From Lithobates sylvaticus (taxonomy: Eukaryota > Chordata > Amphibia > Anura > Ranidae), in assembly GCA_028564925.1 (NCBI GenBank), contig CM053034.1:158094048-158158047 (forward strand): 64,000 nt of DNA, given 5' to 3'. The notes beneath the pieces are model-generated. The model did no database searches and was not told where the DNA came from. It worked only from the letters and a program-made list of their open reading frames with translations. The translations under genes were made by a program, and so were the position numbers. How positions within the stretch are numbered: position 1 is the first letter of the stretch; every line of letters starts with the position of its first letter. Below, in pieces: positions 47,011 to 57,249 of this stretch.

Positions 47011-47802
47011 TTAACCACTTCAATACAGGGCATTTTCACCCCCTTCCTGCCCAGGCTAATTTTCAGTTTTCAGCGCTGTAACATTTTGAATGACAATTGC
47101 GCGGTCATGCAACACTGTACCCTAATGAATGTATTTTTTTCCCCACAAATAGAGCTTTGTTTTGGTGGTATTTGATCACCTCTGCGTTTTTTATTTTTTG
47201 CGCTATAAACAAAAGAAGAGCGAAAAGTTTGAAAAAAACACAATATTTTTTACTTTTTGCTATAATAAATATCCCAATTTAAAAAAAAAAATAAACTATT
47301 TTTTTCCTCAGTTTAGGCCGATATGTATTATTCTACATATTTTTGATAAAAAATTGCAATAAGTGTATATTGATTGGTTTGCACAAAAGTTATAGCGCCT
47401 ACAAAATAGGGGATAGATTTATGGCATTTTAATTATTTATTTTTTTACTATTAATGGCGGCGATCTGCGATTTTTATCATGACTGTGACATTGCGACAAA
47501 CATATCGGACACTTTTGACACTATTTTGGGACCACTGACAGTTATACAGCGATCAGTGCTATAAATATGCACTGATTACTGTATAGATGTCACTGGCAAG
47601 GAAGGGGTTAACACTAGGGGCGATCAAGGGGTTAAATGCGTTACCTAGGGAGTGATTCTAACTGTAGGAGGAGGGGACTGACTAGGGGACGCGGCGAGCC
47701 CTCTACTATAGCACCGGAAAGCCAAGGACTTCACATGACGCCCGCCCAGGATGGGAGATGCCATCTGCGGACGTCATATGACTATGGTAGGGAAGTGGTT
47801 AA
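47011..47802 (+). mobile_element. TTAACC-family element, complete copy
   Basis: TTAACCACTTC opens the element and GAAGTGGTTAA closes it, so both tips end in TTAA. The order is TTTTCAGCGCTGTAACATTT, TTTGAATGACAATTGCGCGG, ATAGAGCTTTGTTTTGGTGG, TTTTTTGCGCTATAAACAAA, TTTAGGCCGATATGTATTAT, GGCGGCGATCTGCGATTTTT and GTCATATGACTATGGTAGGG. Noncoding, 792 bp. Partial copies lie near 11.5, 13.6, 32.3, 33.8, 38.2, 57.0 and 60.5 kb. Confidence 0.8.
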
Positions 47803-48077
47803 GGATTGGTATGCTACAATATATAATTCTTTTGTTTTAGTTTTTAATACCTCTAAAGAGCTCTTTCACACTGGCTGGCAGGGGCCAGTAAAAACAGGTG
47901 GTTTAACTGCAGTTTTACTGCCCACTCCCCCCACCCCCAACTGCCCACCTAAATTCTATCATTACATCTGGAAATGCCATGGCAATGTTAACTCGGCTAA
48001 CAGAGTTTGTCAGGCACCACCTCCTATAAATGTGCCCATTAATGTTGATGTCATAACCACACTGCCACAATGCCTTA

Positions 48078-48702
48078 TGCCCCGTACACACGGTCCGATT
48101 ATCGTACGAAAAAAGTCCCTTTCAGACAGATCGTTCGATAATCTGATCGTTAGTACGCAGCTTTCGACAGCCGATCACGATAGTCCTTCCAACCAAATCC
48201 GAAGGGACAAACAGGAAAACTTTGGTTGGACGACAGCCCATCGTACGACAATCGTGTAATCAGCACAGTATTCGTCCGCTAAAAATCTTTCGACAAGCAC
48301 CACGCATGATCGGAAACACGAAAATAACCCGGAAGGAGACGGGAGAATTTTTTTTTAATTTCATAACATTATGGACAGCTAATATCCCCAACATGGCAAT
48401 TGGAAGTGCTGGGTCCTGCATTACTTCTGTCCCTCCGTTCGTTCAGAGAACGAGCGTGTGTAGTTCCGGAGAGCATATATGCCTGTACACTACAAACGGA
48501 GAGGTATGGCAGACACAGGGGTCACACGTATTTACACGTATATGACATAATTTCCGATACGTAGCTACGCACGCCGGAAGTTTTTTTCGGAATCTTACGA
48601 CGGAAATCGTAACTACATTTAAGCACTTTTTGCACTGTTGTATTCGATATTGGTGTTTAATCAACAGAAATCGTACGATAATCGGACCGTGTGTACGGGG
48701 CA
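48078..48702. mobile_element. PIF/Harbinger-like MITE, copy 4
   Basis: TGCCCCGTACACACGGTCCG and ATCGGACCGTGTGTACGGGG pair over about 33 bp, with TTA at 48075-48077 and TAA at 48703-48705. The interior has repeated ATCGTACGA and TACGACGGAAATCG motifs. 625 bp, noncoding. Confidence 0.85.
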
Positions 48703-49089
48703 TAACTCTCAAAGCTAGATGAACAATACACCTGCACATGAGTATGGTGGTCTACCATAAGATCTTCCTACATATGCATATCCTGGCTCCATATACTACA
48801 GCACCACACCTTTCTGCCCTCTCCGGACTTGTGGGGGGGGGGGGGGGGTCCAAACCAAACAAAGCTCATCAGGAAAATATGGTTGCACAATCCGCTCTGC
48901 CTGCTCCTGGGGCTTGGAAGGATGTACCCTGGACCCAATCATCTTACGAGTTTTGAGGTTTGTATTTTCTTCTTTAGAGCCTTTGTCTGTTGTACCATTT
49001 GTAAGTCGATACAAGTTTTTCTTTTTATCACTAAATGGTTTTAAGGTATAGCGCTAGGCTGGTGCACCCTCTTTTTTGTGTTTACTCCA

Positions 49090-49305
49090 AATGCTCCCTG
49101 GTTTCCTTTCGACAATGAAGAAATGGCTTTCTACACTTCATCTCATAGCTGTAAGAGCATTCACCCCTAGACACTGGAAACCCACAACCGTTCCAACCAT
49201 GCTTCAAATGGATAAACGCAAACTCATGATACGAATGGAAGAGAAGAACTCATTGCCCAACTATATGACAGATATCCCCAATTCTCCTGGGCTCCCTGGA
49301 TTCTA
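49090..49305 (+). pseudogene. L1/Tx1-like LINE ORF2 C-terminal fragment
   Basis: The plus-strand translation near 49130-49270 reads STLHLIAVRAFTPRHWKPTT then VPTMLQMDKRKLMIRMEEKN, like the C-terminus of L1/Tx1 ORF2 (a LL.A.KA..W K...PP...W.......ME.L pattern). The 3'UTR and tail reappear at 50090-50400. Nothing upstream of about 48750 shows RT, so the copy is 5'-truncated. Interrupted by foreign DNA at 49310-50085. Confidence 0.6.
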
Positions 49306-49309
49306 ACAT

Positions 49310-49745
49310 GCACACAAGTTGACACAAAGGGGTTTGTATGGCTATTAAAGGAAACCATTCTCACCTGTAATCTGTTTGCTTGTAACTAGTGTGTGTATAT
49401 AAAAGGTCAAATAGTTTCTGGACTCCTGACAGACCCTTGCATCTTTCATCCAGTGCTGCACTGACGATTCTGGATTCTGTGGTGGGAAAAGCAATAGAAT
49501 TGTCAAAGGATCTTTGGAAAAAGGTAGTTGAACTGTGCAAAACAGGAAAATGATATACAAAGATATCCAAGGAATTGAGAATGCCAATCAGCAGTGTTCA
49601 AACTCTAATCAAGAAGTGGAAAATGAGGGGTTCTGTTGAAACCAAAGCACGGTCAGGTAGACCAACTAAAATGTCAGCCACAACTGCCAGGAAAATAATT
49701 TGGGATGCAAAAAAAGGACACAGGATTCTCAAAGGTGCAGTTTGA
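49310..49745 (+). pseudogene. Tc1-like transposon 5' fragment
   Basis: Near 49535-49710 the pieces read KDIQGIENANQQCSNSNQEV in one frame and KELRMPISSVQTLIKKWKMR, KARSGRPTKMSATTARKII in another, matching the Tc1 N-terminal HTH pair and GRP linker. The rest is missing. The flanking LINE parts place it inside the L1-like element. Confidence 0.7.
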
Positions 49746-50089
49746 ATGGTGTTAGTAGGGCATTTTTATTTATTTTAATTTTTTTTTACAATTTTTTTAA
49801 GAGACCTGGCTTTGGTGAAATATCAGGGGTCCAAACAGACCTCACTTTTGAGACAGAGGAAGAAACTGAGGACAAAGACTCTCTAGCTCATTTCTCTGCA
49901 ACCTCATCTGCACTGAACAGTGAATGAATGAGAAGAGATCTGACAATTTACTATGCTTAAGTTATGAATGAACACAGGGAGTGATCCCCCTGTGTACCCG
50001 CAACAGCAGCTGGCAGGAGAGGAGGGGGAAGAGGGGGACATAAGGGGTCGAAGCAGCAGGGGGAATCTGCACCGAATAGGGTGATTAGG
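49746..50089. repeat. Second copy of the 42.05-kb repeat
   Basis: A T-rich part (49770-49800), TTTGGTGAAATATCAGGGGT, ATGAATGAGAAGAGATCTGA and GGCAGGAGAGGAGGGGGAAG follow the order of 42050-42660. No frame of note. Confidence 0.55.
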
Positions 50090-50395
50090 GTGTACCCAGG
50101 CACATCTGGAGTAACATTTGCATTATGTCTAATAATGCTGCTCTACATCATTCACGATAAACGATGCCTGTCTAATAGCACGTACAATCCATTCATTTCA
50201 ATATCCCTGAATGGGTTCACCCTCTTCCATTGTTTTGCAGTCTTTTTGTCCAGGTTGGCTTCTTCTATATTGTGTTTCAATATTCTGGAACTGGACAACT
50301 GTTATTTCTATGTTCTTTTTCGCTTTGTATGTTTAGCACTTTCCTGTCCAAATTGTAAAACTCAATAAAGATTATAATGTTAAAAAAAAAAAAGT
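50090..50395 (+). repeat. LINE 3' end with A-rich tail
   Basis: Sequence from GTACCCAGGCACATCTGGAG to CTCAATAAAGATTATAATG ends in an A-run (50383-50393), the 3'UTR and tail of an L1/Tx1-type LINE. It is likely the remainder of the LINE piece at 49090-49305. From 50400 to 51170 only scattered A/T-rich DNA is seen. Confidence 0.65.
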
Positions 50396-51169
50396 TTTGG
50401 GGTTTAGATCTGCTTTACTGACAGAATCATTTTAAATGAGTAGCCCTCCCCCAACCAAAACACGAAAGCAAAGCCCATGAAAGCTTTTGTGTTATGTGTG
50501 CGGCCAAGCCGTATGATCTGTTTCCAGCATTTGTTCAGTACTGTATATCCAGGCTATCAGATTTAGATTATTCTGTGTGAAAGAACCATTCATTATTAAG
50601 GTTCTGAAAAGATTTTTTATCAAAAGTGATATAATCATAATGTGTGTGAGAGCCTTTCACCTCTGTGAACACCATCTGTTTCTTGCATTCCCCCTAGTAT
50701 ATTAGTACAGGGTGGTCCACAGTGGTCACAACCAGCTTGCCAAAAAATTTGTATATGTATTATCCATGTACTGATTATGTTTTGCAAGTGTTACATGAGA
50801 ATTTAGTGTTGCTTTCAACAACAGTTTTTATTATTGCTTCCTATTAGCCCCCCCCCCCCCATTTATAGTTTATTGCAGAATAATATTTTAATTACTTCCT
50901 ATTTAGTATTTCTCTCTATTTTTGACTACTGTTACTACAGCTTTGTTACTACCGCTGCACTGTAGTAACAGGTGTAGGAATCCTTGAAAAGGAAGAATGT
51001 AATGCTCCAGGTCGTCCACCACTTACTGTCCAGGCACAACACAAGGTGCAGGTTCGGTTCGTGCCGGAGATACTGCAAATGATATGAATGGATGACGGGA
51101 CACCTTAAATAATGTCTCTAAATCCATCTTCTTTATTTCCATCAGTTAAAAGTAGGACATCAGCACAAA

Positions 51170-51590
51170 CAAATAGCAAGATTATTATTATTATTATACA
51201 GGATTTATATAGCGCCAGCAGTTTGCGCAGCGCTTTACAACATCAGGGAAGACAGTACAATTACAATACAATTCAATACAGGAGGGATCAGAGGGCCCTG
51301 CTCGTTAGAGCTTACAATCTAGAAGAGAAGGTCAAGTGGAAACAAAAAGGTAATAACTGTGGGGGATGATCAGATGGACAAAATGAAAATACAGTTTTTA
51401 GGTGTGGGTAGGATATGCTTCCCTGAAGAGGAGAGTTGTCAGGGATCGTCGAAAAGCTAATAGAGTAGGAGATAGACGGACCGATTAGGGTAAGGAGTTC
51501 CATAGGCTTGGAGAGGCTCTGGAAAAGTTCTGGAGACGAGCATGGGAGGAGTGATGAGAGAGCTAGAGAGCAGGTGGATCAAGAGGGTAC
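51170..51590. repeat. Dispersed repeat with GATTTATATAGCGCCAGCAG
   Basis: An ATT microsatellite (51181-51197) leads into GGATTTATATAGCGCCAGCA and GCGCAGCGCTTTACAACATC, a motif of a common frog repeat, probably a LINE- or SINE-derived 3' part. Later sequence reads CTTACAATCTAGAAGAGAAG. Class not established. Confidence 0.5.
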
Positions 51591-52019
51591 AAAAGTTGTT
51601 ATCTGAGGCAGAGTGTAGCAGGGAAGCTGCTGTGGCCTATCTACAGTGCCTTGAAAAAGTATTCTTATCCCTGTAAATTTTGCACATTTTGTCATGTTAC
51701 AACCAAAAACGTAAAAGTATTTTATTGAGATTTTATGTGATAGACCAACGCAAAGTGGCACATAATTGTGAAGTGGAAGGAAAGTGATAAATGGTTTTCA
51801 ATTTTTTTTGTTTTTTTACAAATAAATATCTGAAAAGTGTGGCATGCATTTGTATTCAGCCCCCTTTACTCTGATACCCCTAACTAAAATCTAGTGGAAC
51901 CAATTGCCTTTAGACGTCATCTAATTAGTAAATAGAGTCCACCTGTGTGTAATTTAATCTCAGTATAAAAACGGCTGTTCTGTGAAGCCCTGAAGAGATT
52001 TGTTAGAGAAGCAGGCATT

Positions 52020-53215
52020 CCCATCAGAGTCCCTCCTTACACCAGGCATTTCCAGTGAAGTCCCTCCTTACATCAGGTGCCCCCAGCAGAGTCCCTCCTA
52101 ACATCAGGTGCCCCCATCAGAGTCCGTCCTTACATCAGGTGTCCCCAGTAGAGTCCCTCTTTACATCAGTGTCCCCCCAGCAAAGCCCCTCCTTACATCA
52201 GGTGCCCCCAGCAAAGTCCCTCCTTACATCAGGTGCCCCCAGTGGAGTCCCTCCTTACATGAAGTGCCCCTAGCAGAGTCCCTCCTTACATTATGTGCCC
52301 TCCATGGAGTCCCCCTTAAACCAGGTACCCCCAGCAGAGTCTCTCCTTACATCAGGTGTCCCCAGTGAAGTCCCTCCTTACATCAAGTGTCCCCAGCAGA
52401 GTTTTTCCTTACATCAGGTGCCTCCAACAAAGTCCCTCCTTACTTTAGGTGCCCACCACAGAGTCCCTCCTTACACCAGGTGTCCCCCAGCAGAGTCCCT
52501 CCTTAGACCAGGTGCCCCCAGCGGAGTCCCTCCTTACACCAGGTGCCCCCAGCGGAGTCCCTCCTTACATCAGGTGTCCCCAGCAGAGTCCCTCCTTACA
52601 TCGGGTGCCCCCAGCAGAGTCCCTCCTTACACCAGGTAGCCCCCAGCGGAGTCCCTCCTTACATCAGGTGTCCCCAGCGGAGTCCCTCCTTACATCAGGT
52701 GTCCCCAGCGGAGTCCCTCCTTACATCAGGTGTCCCCAGCGGAGTCCCTCCTTACATCAGGTGTCCCCAGCGGAGTCCCTCCTTACATCGGGTGTCCCCA
52801 GCGGAGTCCTTGCTTGCATCAGGTGTCCTCAGTGGAGTCCTTTCTTACATCAGGTGCCCCCAGCGGAGTCCCTCCTTACAACAGGTACCCCCAGCGGAGT
52901 CCCTACTTACACCAGGTACCCCCAGCGGAGTCCCTCCTTACATCGGGTGTCCCCAGCGGAGTCCTTCCTTACATCAGGTGCCCCCGGTGGATTCCCCAGC
53001 GGAGTCCCTCCTTACATCAGGTGCCCCCAGTGGAGTCTCTCTTTACATCAGCTGCCCCCAGCGGAGTCCCACCTTACACCAGGTGCCCCCAGTGGAGACC
53101 CTCCTTACACCAGGTGCCCCAGCGAAGTCCCACCTTACATCAGGTGACCCCAGCGGAGTCCCTCCTTACATCAGGTGCCCCCAGCGGCGTCCCTCCTTAC
53201 ATCAGGTGTCCCCTG
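52020..53215. repeat. 31-bp minisatellite, about 38 copies
   Basis: The unit is GTGYCCCCAGCGGAGTCCCT followed by CCTTACATCAG. The most uniform block is 52655-52800, where several units are identical; edges are more divergent. Because 31 is not a multiple of three and units lack stops, all plus frames stay open, giving long but meaningless frames. The array lies inside the Tc1-like copy B. Confidence 0.93.
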
Positions 53216-53263
53216 AGGTGCGGGTCGCAGGTGATTGGGCCTCTGCCCCATTACAGAAGACCA

Positions 53264-53436
53264 GCTCATGGAGGCCACTTGTGGAGGCCTCTTCTTTCTT
53301 CCTCACCACGATAGCTGGTCTTCAGTAAAATGGTGGCCAGCACTGGTAAAATGTCTCTGCCGGCCACCATTTTACTGAAGACCAGCTATCGTGGTGAGGA
53401 AGAAAGAAGAGGCCTCCACAAGTGGCCTCCATGAGC
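53264..53436. repeat. Perfect 75-bp inverted repeat (hairpin)
   Basis: 53264-53338 and 53362-53436 are exact reverse complements (begins GCTCATGGAGGCCACTTGTG, ends with GTAAAATGGTGGCC) around a 23-base loop. It sits just beyond the 31-bp array. The absence of any mismatch suggests a recent origin. Confidence 0.92.
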
Positions 53437-53844
53437 CGGCCTCTAGCGGCGGCGAAAAACTGTGATTTCCTGGGATATTTCCTGTGAAACGGTAATACTG
53501 GGACAAGGGTCTAAATTCCAGGAAATTTAGGACAGTTGGCAAGTATGGAAGTCTTGTTTGCAGTTTGCGAGAAGCCATGTCGGGGACACAGCAAACATGT
53601 GGAAGAAGGTGCTCTGGTCAGATGAGACCGAAATGGAACTTTTTGGCCTAAAAGCAAAATTCTATGTGTGGCAGAAAACTAACACTGCACATCACCCTGA
53701 ACACACCATTCCCACGTGAAACATGGTGGTGGCAGCATCATGTTGAGGGGATGCTTTTCTTCAACAGGGACAGGGAAGCTGGTCAGAGTTGATGGGAAGG
53801 TGGATGGAGCCAAATACAGGGCAATCTTAGAAGAAAACCTGTTA

Positions 53845-54259
53845 TGCCGCGTACACACGGTCAGAATTTCCGAAGGAAACAGTCCGATGGGAGCTTTTCA
53901 TCAGATTTTCCGACCGTGTGTATGCCCATTGGTCTTTTTCTGACGGAATTTCCGACAGACTTTGGATTGAGAGCCTGTTCTTAATTTTTCCGACGGAAAA
54001 CCTTTCTATCGGATTTTCCGATCGTGTGTATGCAATTCCGACGTGCAAAATTCCGACGCATGCTCGGAAACAATTCGACGCATGCTCAGAAGCATTAAAC
54101 TTCCCTTTTATAGTGCAGTCGAACGTTTTTTAAGGCGTGGTGTTATTGACCATCGGAATTTGGTGTGACCGTGTGTAGGCAAGACAGTTTGAGCAAAATT
54201 CAGATGGGAAAACCATCAGAGCTTTTTCCGACGAGAATTCCGACCGTGTGTACGCGGCA
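53845..54259. mobile_element. PIF/Harbinger-like MITE in Tc1 copy B, TTA duplication
   Basis: TGCCGCGTACACACGGTCAG and the complement-bearing CCGACCGTGTGTACGCGGCA are the ends. TTA flanks both (53842-53844 and 54260-54262). Tc1 copy A has a single TTA at the matching place (GACCTGTTAGTCTGC), which proves the duplicated target. 415 bp, noncoding. Confidence 0.92.
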
Positions 54260-54854
54260 TTAGAGTCTGCAAAAGACTTGAGACTGGGGTGGAGGTTTAC
54301 CTTCCAGCAGGACAACAACCTTAAACATACAGCCACTCAGCCAGAGCTACAATGCAATGCTTAGATCAAAGTATAGTCGTGTTAGAATGCCCCAGTCAAA
54401 GTCCAGACCTAAATCCAATTGAGAATCTGTGGCAAAACTTGAAAATTGCTGTTCACAGAAGCTCTACATCCAATCTGACAGAGCTTGAGCGATTTTGCAA
54501 AGAAGAATGGGCAAACATTTCATTCTCTAGATGTGCAAAGTTGGTAGAGACATCCCCAAAAAGATAGACTTGCAGCTGTAATTGCAGCGAAAGGTGGTTC
54601 TACAAAGTATTGACTCGGGGGGGGGGGGGGGGGGGTCGGTGGGGGGGGACAGCCACGCTTTTCACATATTTATTGGAAAAAAAAAATGTGAAGTTTATTT
54701 ATCATTTTTCTTCCACTTCACAATTATGTGCCACTTTGTGTTAGTCTATCACATAAAATCCCAATAAAATACATTTACGTTTTTTGTTGTAACCTGACAA
54801 CATGTGGAAAATTTCAAGGGGTATGAATACTTTTTCAAGGCACTGTACATGTTC

Positions 54855-55400
54855 TGGCATTGAACCATGCCTGCCCTCCACTCTTCTCCATCCCACAATC
54901 ACTTTGGATGGATCAGAGAGGAGGAGGGGCGGTGGGGATGAGTGCACTACACTCAGCACTCAGGGGAAGAGCTCGGTCATGTTCGAACAAGAGCCGAACA
55001 TGCCTGAGCTATTCCAGAGACTTTCCCCATCCCGCAGCTGCACATATGCAAGGGGCGGGGCTGCCTCTGCAGCCTAGGATTAGTTGAACGTGTGCCTGTG
55101 CCGCTCTGGGGACAGCGCTGGGTGGGCAAGGCAGGGACGTGATTGCGATCTTCTCATGACCTGCCAGGGGTCGATAGGTAGATCATGATCGACTGGTTAG
55201 TGACTCCTGGCTTAGACTGACTGTCTCTATATCAGGCAGCAGAGAGGAAGTATCTCTGGAAGTCAGCTCTGCTTACTTACAACTTCATTCTATTACAAGC
55301 CCCAGCTGCCAGACCATTTTGGCATGGAAATAATTTTGGGCCAATTTGGCCAAAAAATGTACTATTCAAAGCGAAAGTATATCTGGAATTCTCTGGAATT
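54855..55400. other. No gene recognised
   Basis: GC-richer DNA around 54900-55200 with GAGGAGGAGGGGCGGTGGGG and a hAT-like scrap (CAGGGGTCGATAGGTAGATC near 55166); no open frame with family resemblance. Confidence 0.45.
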
Positions 55401-55404
55401 TTTC

Positions 55405-56053
55405 CATACCTCCCAACTTTGGGAATGAGGGACACCTATTAGCAAACGTATGCAAGCATAGGACACACCCCTGGCCATGCCCCCTAAAGGAGAATTGTAC
55501 ACAAAAACAAGATTGGTTTGTCAGAAACCATGAAACCAGACCGAGACAGAAGTACAATTAAATCACACTTGTTTAATAATAAAAGTAAAAAGAACAAACG
55601 TAGTCAAAACATAGCCGAAGTTCAGTAACGGGAACGGATAGTCAGCCAAGCCAGAAGTCAGGGATCCAAGTAGTGGAACAGCAAGCAGGATCTGGAGGAA
55701 GAAGGGATGTCAGCAAAGCTACTCTTTAACAGGAACTCAGGAGATAATTTCTTGTGATGTGACCAAGTCGAAGGCAGAGATCCTCATGACTGGATGGCTT
55801 AAGTAGTAGGCAGGACTGACGAGCAGGTTCATCAACAGCTGAGTAACTGTGGAGAGTTGGAATTTACAAATGCAGCAATTTAGAAACCAGATGAAAGGTT
55901 TAGTGCTGGAAAACACTTTTTGATAGATAAAAAGTGCATTTTATATACATCTATATAGATCAGATCAAAACGAGGAACAAATGAGGAGGAATGGAGGGAC
56001 CTTGCTCCAAATTAGGGACAGTCCCTCAAAATCAGGGACAGTTGGGAGCTATG
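55405..56053. mobile_element. Dispersed element with CATACCTCCCAAC ends, holding an LTR
   Basis: CATACCTCCCAACTTTGGGA at the left and CAGTTGGGAGCTATG at the right are the terminal pair of a very common frog repeat. AGGGACAGTCCCTCAAAATC near 56016 is typical of its right flank. About 55519-55860 inside is a reverse LTR copy, so this element is older than that LTR. Confidence 0.7.
55519..55860 (-). repeat. Solo LTR-like copy, reverse, partly eroded
   Basis: From TGTCAGAAACCATGAAACCA the sequence is the reverse complement of the LTR at 22432-22783: ACAGAAGTACAATTAAATCA, ACACTTGTTTAATAATA, TGGCTTAAGTAGTAGGCAGG, ACTGACGAGCAGGTTCATCA. Its other end is indistinct. It is diverged and older than the 22.4-kb copy. 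Confidence 0.75.
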
Positions 56054-56964
56054 TTTTTCATAAGGGTGGCAAGGGCTGCTGTCTGTGTGAACAAAGCCCA
56101 AGATATCAACAGCACTACACCATAATTGAGGATCAAGGACAGGACATTTATTCACAACCAAAAACAGATGTTTCGGGGCCGCTGAGGACCCAGGTAGCAG
56201 TGATGTTTTAATAGGGACACCAAGTGTAAACAAGCCCTTACGGAAAAGCCAATTTTTTTTATTGTAACATCTGTCATTTTCATTCAATTTATTATATTTG
56301 AAAATCACCATTTCTACTTTCCTGCACATGCGGAGATCTGTCATCTTCAAATTCATGGGTCTGACAATGTGTAGTTGCCTCTACTGTATCTCTGTAGCCT
56401 AAAGCCCATCCTGGTTAATATTTGCTAATGGTAGCACATTGCCCCAAATATGAGTATTTCTCTCTGCAGTTTTTAGCGATTCTGTTGCTGTTGAGTTGGA
56501 TGGCTAGAATGACGTGGCCATACCTCCATTCGTTACCTGAAGCTTCCAAAAGTACATTCTTCAGTACACAATGCTTCTTTGGGGCAGTGTAGTGTAACTT
56601 TGACCCCATGGACTTATATGAGGATGCCTGAAGCCAGTGGCAAAGCTAGAAATTCTTCCACCCTGTGTAAAAACTCAGTTCAAGCCTAATTTTTATTGTT
56701 TTTCAATTTGATCAAATCACACATCGATTGGATAATAAAATTGACGTGTGCATGGCCACCCTACTTCCCTAATGTTCGGATTCATTCAACCCAGGGTGGA
56801 AAATTATCAATCATTTTGCATGGATCGGCAGCACCAAGATGCTTTGTTCATAAATTAGATTGTGTCTTGATTTATTGCATTCTAAAGCCTAGTATACACT
56901 GTGAGAAAACTGGAGGAACAATTTCCACGAAGGTGTATATCATAATGTAACCAAAAAGTATATT

Positions 56965-57249
56965 ACCACTTCAGGACTGCCCGCCTGCAATGTACTGCGG
57001 ATGGGTGGCCCATGCAGGCAAAGCGATGTACTGGTACTTCGCTACCTGCTTTCGGGTTTAGAGCGTACGTTTGCACCCTTCCCCGCCGACACCCACGGTG
57101 GTTGTACACACCCAGAAACTGTCAGCAAAGTCCTGGCCATGAGTCACTACTGATCCGCTGTGTCCAATCACAGCCCAGAGCCCTGTGTTGACAATCAACA
57201 CGGGGCTCTGTAGAGAGGGAATAATCTCTCTTTTTCTTATCCCTGCAAA
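56965..57249 (-). repeat. TTAACC-family fragment, left of the hAT insertion
   Basis: ACCACTTCAGGACTGCCCGC and CTGTGTCCAATCACAGCCCA belong to the family in reverse; CAAAGGATCTCTCTCCTGCA near 58452 is its continuation beyond the hAT element at 57250-58448. No gene in it. Confidence 0.55.

Larger units (their letters stand above)
51644..54845 (+). mobile_element. Tc1-like transposon, broken, carrying a minisatellite, a hairpin and a MITE (copy B)
   Basis: The tips CAGTGCCTTGAAAAAGTATT and its complement are flanked by TA on both sides (51642-51643 and 54846-54847). Transposon sequence runs to about 51998, is replaced until about 53545, continues with the catalytic domain (MKHGGGSIMLRGCFSSTGTG, LECPSQSPDLNPIENLW), is split by a MITE at 53845-54259 and ends with a G-run near 54618. 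Compared with copy A, about 400 bp of the transposase N-terminal half are missing. The protein is dead. Confidence 0.88.

Noticed and set aside
47636-48259. Plus-strand frame of 207 codons
   Set aside because: It joins the end of a TTAACC-family copy to a MITE and matches no protein.
52449-53328. Overlapping open frames of 194-261 codons with Pro/Ser/Glu-rich repeats
   Set aside because: They are three frames of one 31-bp array; the unit lacks stops and rotates through frames, so the proteins are artefacts.
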